From: a virus
DNA: 21,879 nt
Reading direction: 5' to 3' (one strand)
IMG/VR virus record: IMGVR_UViG_3300042868_003165
Span: 1-21,879 of that record
Shown here: piece after piece, positions 18,978 through 21,879 of the stretch
How positions within the stretch are numbered: position 1 is the stretch's first letter
How the letters are laid out: every line of letters begins with the position of its first letter
Notes under the pieces: model-generated
The model's input: the letters and a program-made list of their open reading frames with translations, nothing else
What the model was told of the DNA's origin: nothing
Database searches by the model: none
Program-made: the position numbers and the translations under genes

Positions 18978-20134
18978 TGTTGCAAACCACGACCGCCCAG
19001 AGTAAAATTGCCAACCTGCGGAAGCGGGTTAGAATCGTGCGTGGTGGAACATCGAGTTCAAAAACATTCAGTATCATTCCGATGCTTATCACATACGCGG
19101 TGCAAAACGCAAAGTGTGAAATTAGTGTGGTATCGGAAACCATCCCGCATTTGCGAAGGGGTGCAATCCGTGACTTTCTAAAAATTATGGACATGGTGGG
19201 AATGTTTGATCCGAACAAATGGAACAAATCATCATTGACCTACACATTCAGCAATGACAGTTACATTGAATTTTTTAGTGCAGACCAACCTCAAAAATTA
19301 AGGGGTGCAAGGCGTGATGTTTTATTTGTAAACGAGTGCAATAACATAGATTGGGAATCATACTACCAAATGGCAATTCGTACGCGAAAGTTTATTTATT
19401 TGGATTATAACCCCGTTGCGGAGTTTTGGGTGGATAGTGAATTAATGAACGACCCCGATGCGGAAATGATTGTACTCACCTACAAGGACAACGAAGCGTT
19501 GGATAAATCCATAGTAACGGAAATCGAAAAGGCACGGGATAGGGCAACCACATCAAATTATTGGGCTAATTGGTGGCGGGTATATGGACTTGGTGAGATT
19601 GGAAACTTGCAAGGGGTTATATTCAGCAATTGGCAAACCATTGACACCATTCCCGAGGATGCAAGGTTGCTTGGCATTGGTGTGGATTTTGGGTATACAA
19701 ACGACCCCACGGCAATTGTAGCCGTTTATGAATACAATGGTCAAAGAATAATAGATGAGGTGGCATATCGCACGGGAATGCTTAATTCAGACATTGCAAA
19801 GGCCTTACCCAACTTTGTACCCGTTTATGCGGATAGTGCGGAACCGAAATCAATTGATGAAATAAAAAGATACGGCATTAGAATCAAGGGAGTAACCAAG
19901 GGTAAGGATTCCATCAATTACGGAATACAGATTATGCAATCACAATCGTATTTAATCACATCCACATCCACCAATTTAATCAAGGAGTTGCGGAATTATT
20001 GTTGGGATAGCGATGCCCAGGGGCGAAGCATGAACAACCCCATTGGCACAGACCACGGAATTGATGCGTTTCGCTACGCGGAGATGATGATGTTAGGTAT
20101 CAAAAGTAATTTTGGAAAGTACGATATTCGTTAA
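18977..20134 (+). CDS. Large terminase subunit (packaging ATPase and nuclease)
   Basis: 385 residues. Walker A is RGGTSSSKT (22-30) and Walker B is VLFVNE (115-120, catalytic Glu120); SADQPQKLRGARRD (101-114) precedes it, and coupling motif LDYNP (142-146) follows. The RNase-H-like nuclease has GVDFGYTNDPTAIV (235-248, Asp237), VYADSAEPKSIDE (283-295, Asp286) and GIDAFRYAEMM (361-371, Asp363). It pumps DNA into the prohead and cuts it. The length is close to short PBSX-like (Terminase_3) subunits. Start in a TAATG overlap with the small subunit. Confidence 0.96.
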   Translation: MLQTTTAQSKIANLRKRVRIVRGGTSSSKTFSIIPMLITYAVQNAKCEISVVSETIPHLRRGAIRDFLKIMDMVGMFDPNKWNKSSLTYTFSNDSYIEFFSADQPQKLRGARRDVLFVNECNNIDWESYYQMAIRTRKFIYLDYNPVAEFWVDSELMNDPDAEMIVLTYKDNEALDKSIVTEIEKARDRATTSNYWANWWRVYGLGEIGNLQGVIFSNWQTIDTIPEDARLLGIGVDFGYTNDPTAIVAVYEYNGQRIIDEVAYRTGMLNSDIAKALPNFVPVYADSAEPKSIDEIKRYGIRIKGVTKGKDSINYGIQIMQSQSYLITSTSTNLIKELRNYCWDSDAQGRSMNNPIGTDHGIDAFRYAEMMMLGIKSNFGKYDIR

Positions 20135-20164
20135 TTGTTTATTACTTGTTTATTTGTACCTTTG
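20134..20164 (+). promoter_or_regulatory. Host-type promoter for the Mom-like gene
   Basis: ATTG (20134-20137), 19-base spacer, TACCTTTG (20157-20164), 14 bases before ATG 20179. The leader GGCAAATAACATGGA matches that of the gene at 9395 at all but one base, which hints at shared early expression. Confidence 0.68.
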
Positions 20165-20178
20165 TGAAGGCAAATAAC

Positions 20179-20805
20179 ATGGAAAATATCAAATTGGATA
20201 AAGCAAAGTGTGAAATACGGAGTTGTAAATTCAGCGATATCCGACACATTTTTGAGGAATTTCATTACAAAAAAGGTGCAATGGGAGGGGGCATTAGTAT
20301 TTGTTTTGCCATGTTTATTGATGGTGGGTTAGTTGGTGGAAGCGTAATGGGTAAACCCAGGCACGAAAAGAAATATCAAAATTGCATTGACATTCGGAGA
20401 ATGGCGTGTTTAGACGACGCCCCGTGCAATAGCGAAAGTTGGTTTTTATCACAAATAATTAAATGGTGTGCGAGTAATACCCAATATGATTATGTTCTAT
20501 CTTATAGCGATAAAACGGTTGGACATAACGGGACAATATACAGGGCAGCCAATTTTAGAAACATCGGGGAAACTACACCAACCAAGTATGTTGAATGGAA
20601 TGGTAAAACATACCACCCAAGAAGTTTAAGCATAGAAAGACCTTATTCGTACAATCTAAGGGATGCAGTAAAAATTGGTGAAGCCATAGTGCATACGGGG
20701 TTACCAAAAACAATATGGTTGTATGAAATAAGTAAAAAATTAAAGCGTAAAAATAAAATTGTAAAAGAGTTTAACCAAGTAAGCGAACAATATAAACTAT
20801 TCTGA
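20179..20805 (+). CDS. Mom-like GNAT-fold DNA-modification protein
   Basis: 208 residues from ATG 20179; TTG 20146 lies upstream of the promoter's -7 box and is rejected. Pattern of the phage Mu Mom family: an early H-Y-K-K (29-32), a central AMFIDGGLVGGSVMGKP (44-60), IDIRRMACLDDAPCNSESWFLSQIIKW (70-96), VLSYSDKTVGHNGTIYRAANF (106-126) and a G-E-T-T-P-T-K-Y end. Mom turns adenine in phage DNA into an N6-carbamoylmethyl-type derivative and so blocks many restriction enzymes. The gene has its own host-type promoter among packaging genes and may act with the methyltransferase at 17303. Another GNAT acyltransferase role is possible. Confidence 0.75.
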   Translation: MENIKLDKAKCEIRSCKFSDIRHIFEEFHYKKGAMGGGISICFAMFIDGGLVGGSVMGKPRHEKKYQNCIDIRRMACLDDAPCNSESWFLSQIIKWCASNTQYDYVLSYSDKTVGHNGTIYRAANFRNIGETTPTKYVEWNGKTYHPRSLSIERPYSYNLRDAVKIGEAIVHTGLPKTIWLYEISKKLKRKNKIVKEFNQVSEQYKLF

Positions 20806-20806
20806 T

Positions 20807-21250
20807 ATGACAAGCCATTACCAACAATTACACTTACAACGACAAGAAATTAAACGACTGCGATTATTGTTAGTGCAGATACAAAGCGAAGCCCTAACCA
20901 AAATCCAATTGTTAAAGCGTGAAATAATAAACCCACGGGTTGATTTTAACGATGCACCCAACCATTGGAAGGAGGTTTTACGGGCGGTTTGCACAGTATC
21001 CGAATTAACCCCCGATGAAATACTTTGCCCATCACGGAAACGGGCATCGTTATACGCCCGTCACATGTTCAACTTTATTTGCAGAAAAAGATTAGGGATG
21101 CCGTGGGCAGAAATTGGTCGGATCATCCACCGCGACCATTCAACGGCAATCAATTCTGTAAACGAGTTTAGTAACATTTTACACACCGATAAGGAGGTGC
21201 AAAGGCAATATGCCAAAGTGTGTGTGTTGCTCAATGAAGCGTTGGAATAA
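20807..21250 (+). CDS. DnaA domain-IV-like DNA-binding protein
   Basis: 147 residues, one base after the preceding stop. An N-terminal coiled coil (about 5-42) is followed by a DnaA C-terminal domain (about 55-125): VCTVSELTPDEILCPSRKRA, then RHMFNFICRKRLGMPWAEIGR and IIHRDHSTAINS, which is the DnaA-box-binding signature (normally ..GR..RDHSTV..). There is no AAA+ ATPase domain, so it cannot act as a full initiator. Similar stand-alone proteins occur in many phages. It may bind DnaA-box-like sites in host or phage DNA, to compete with host DnaA or help phage packaging/replication site choice. Confidence 0.85.
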   Translation: MTSHYQQLHLQRQEIKRLRLLLVQIQSEALTKIQLLKREIINPRVDFNDAPNHWKEVLRAVCTVSELTPDEILCPSRKRASLYARHMFNFICRKRLGMPWAEIGRIIHRDHSTAINSVNEFSNILHTDKEVQRQYAKVCVLLNEALE

Positions 21251-21266
21251 CAAAGCGGGGTTTGGT

Positions 21267-21275
21267 CGTTTTATA
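21267..21275 (+). promoter_or_regulatory. CGTTTTATA start-proximal motif, copy 3
   Basis: Exact CGTTTTATA, 4 bases before ATG 21280, as at 7198-7206; the T before it is also shared with copy 2. Confidence 0.45.
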
Positions 21276-21279
21276 ATTA

Positions 21280-21879
21280 ATGATTGAATCAAAAACCATA
21301 TTAGTACCCACATCGCTTAAGGATGTAAAGTTGCATCAAATGTTGGCGTATCAAGGTCTTAAAGAAGACATGGAAGATACCCAACGCCAATTGGAAGCGG
21401 TATCAATTTTTTGTGAATTGACAATGACCGAGGTCATGGCCATGCCGTTTGATGTATTACAAAAGGCGGTCGAACGCATCACATTGATGTTGACAGAACA
21501 ACCGACATTCACGCCCAGGTTCAAAATGGATGGCGTTGAATACGGGTTTATTCCAAACTTGGATGATATGTCGGTGGGTGAGTTTATAGACATTGAAACA
21601 TACACAAAGGAAACGCACGATTTGTGGAAGGTGATGAGCGTGTTATATCGCCCCGTTACCCATAGCGGGCAGAACGGAAGGTATGAGGTTGCACCCTATT
21701 CGGCAAACCTTGTCACGGGTTTCAAGGATTTAGATTGCAACACCGCATTTGGGGCAATGGTTTTTTTTTGGAGTTTAGGAATCGACTTACTGAATTCTAT
21801 CCAGAAGTATTTGGAGGTGGAGATGGCACCGCAGATGAAAACCGCCTTACCAAAAAATGGGGATGGTTTGGAATGGTCT
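21280..21879 (+). CDS. Tail assembly chaperone, 3' end outside window
   Basis: 200 codons in frame from ATG 21280 with no stop before the window ends. Pattern: LVPTSLKDVKLHQMLAYQ, SIFCELTMTEVMAMP, KMDGVEYGFIPNLDDMSVGEFIDIE, VMSVLYRPVT, and TAFGAMVFFWSLGIDLL near 155-170. This order is usual for the protein that precedes the tape measure in Bacteroidota siphovirus-like phages and acts as tail assembly chaperone (the gpG/gpGT role of lambda). A run of nine T (21761-21769) within the FFW codons is a probable -1 frameshift site that gives an extended product. It is preceded by the CGTTTTATA motif. Confidence 0.72.
   Translation, partial: MIESKTILVPTSLKDVKLHQMLAYQGLKEDMEDTQRQLEAVSIFCELTMTEVMAMPFDVLQKAVERITLMLTEQPTFTPRFKMDGVEYGFIPNLDDMSVGEFIDIETYTKETHDLWKVMSVLYRPVTHSGQNGRYEVAPYSANLVTGFKDLDCNTAFGAMVFFWSLGIDLLNSIQKYLEVEMAPQMKTALPKNGDGLEWS
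21762..21768 (+). promoter_or_regulatory. Slippery heptamer T TTT TTT for -1 frameshift
   Basis: In frame 0 the codons are GTT TTT TTT TGG, so positions 21762-21768 read T TTT TTT, a canonical X XXY YYZ slippery site. The -1 frame continues at TTG 21768 without a stop to the window end. Confidence 0.6.
21768..21879 (+). CDS. Frameshift extension of the tail assembly chaperone (-1 frame), partial
   Basis: In the -1 frame from 21768, 37 codons are open to the window end: LEFRNRLTEFYPEVFGGG, then DGTADENRLTKKWGWFGMV. The KKWGW(F/Y) block resembles the C-terminal chaperone module of Bacteroidota phages, in which (G)KKWGWY is the hallmark. This frame may be read by slipping at the T run, giving the longer form, or as a separate overlapping gene from TTG 21768. 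The shorter form would end at the frame-0 stop beyond the window. The 3' end is missing, so its length is unknown. Confidence 0.55.
   Translation, partial: MEFRNRLTEFYPEVFGGGDGTADENRLTKKWGWFGMV

Noticed and set aside
386-21605. Open frames on the minus strand throughout the window
   Set aside because: All lie opposite convincing + strand genes, have no promoter or overlap partner, and encode unrecognisable proteins; they are shadows.

Overview
The window is a piece of a tailed-phage (or prophage) genome whose host is most likely a member of the Bacteroidota. All credible genes lie on the + strand and are tightly packed. Many junctions are ATGA or TAATG stop/start overlaps, there are almost no Shine-Dalgarno sequences, and several promoters fit the Bacteroidota form TTTG-N19/20-TAnnTTTG. 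The capsid, portal, connector, endolysin, helicase, terminase and tail-chaperone proteins all look like those of Bacteroidota siphovirus-like phages. I saw no integrase, tRNA, CRISPR array or rRNA. Product names rest on motif recognition by eye, without database searches.

Layout. 1-8807, virion and lysis: 3' end of a major capsid protein, terminator, probable tail tube protein, terminator, small unknown protein, portal with an extra C-terminal domain, head-tail connector candidate, a lipoprotein with a C-terminal membrane anchor (candidate unimolecular spanin), Cys-rich protein, fibre-like protein, a GIY-YIG homing endonuclease inserted at the start of a small virion-region gene, two membrane/secreted coiled-coil proteins, a 38-residue basic protein, holin candidate, amidase endolysin, terminator. 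8850-11930, early-type small genes behind host-type promoters, including an SSB-like protein and a zinc-ribbon HNH nuclease. 11990-12104, a probable small structured RNA with two hairpins whose loops are perfectly complementary over 7 nt. 12105-16763, replication and regulation: replisome organiser (with candidate origin repeats inside the gene), DnaB-type helicase, three small related proteins, VRR-NUC nuclease, sigma-like factor, Cys-rich proteins and an HTH protein. 16760-18633, an HNH homing endonuclease inserted at the start of a ParB-like/DNA methyltransferase fusion, then a DUF551-like protein. 18654-21879, small and large terminase subunits, a Mom-like acyltransferase, a DnaA domain-IV protein and a tail assembly chaperone with a U-run slippery site and a second frame open to the window end.

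Most notable: (i) the kissing-loop RNA at about 12006-12104; (ii) the GIY-YIG gene flanked by two copies of the same 5' coding end, near-identical in protein but rewritten at synonymous positions, with a weaker parallel at the second HNH gene; (iii) the tail-chaperone frameshift; (iv) a 9-base motif, CGTTTTATA, placed 3-4 bases before three start codons in virion or lysis-proximal gene blocks, in a phage with its own sigma-like gene; (v) a unimolecular-spanin architecture; (vi) a Mom-like DNA-modification enzyme together with a methyltransferase.
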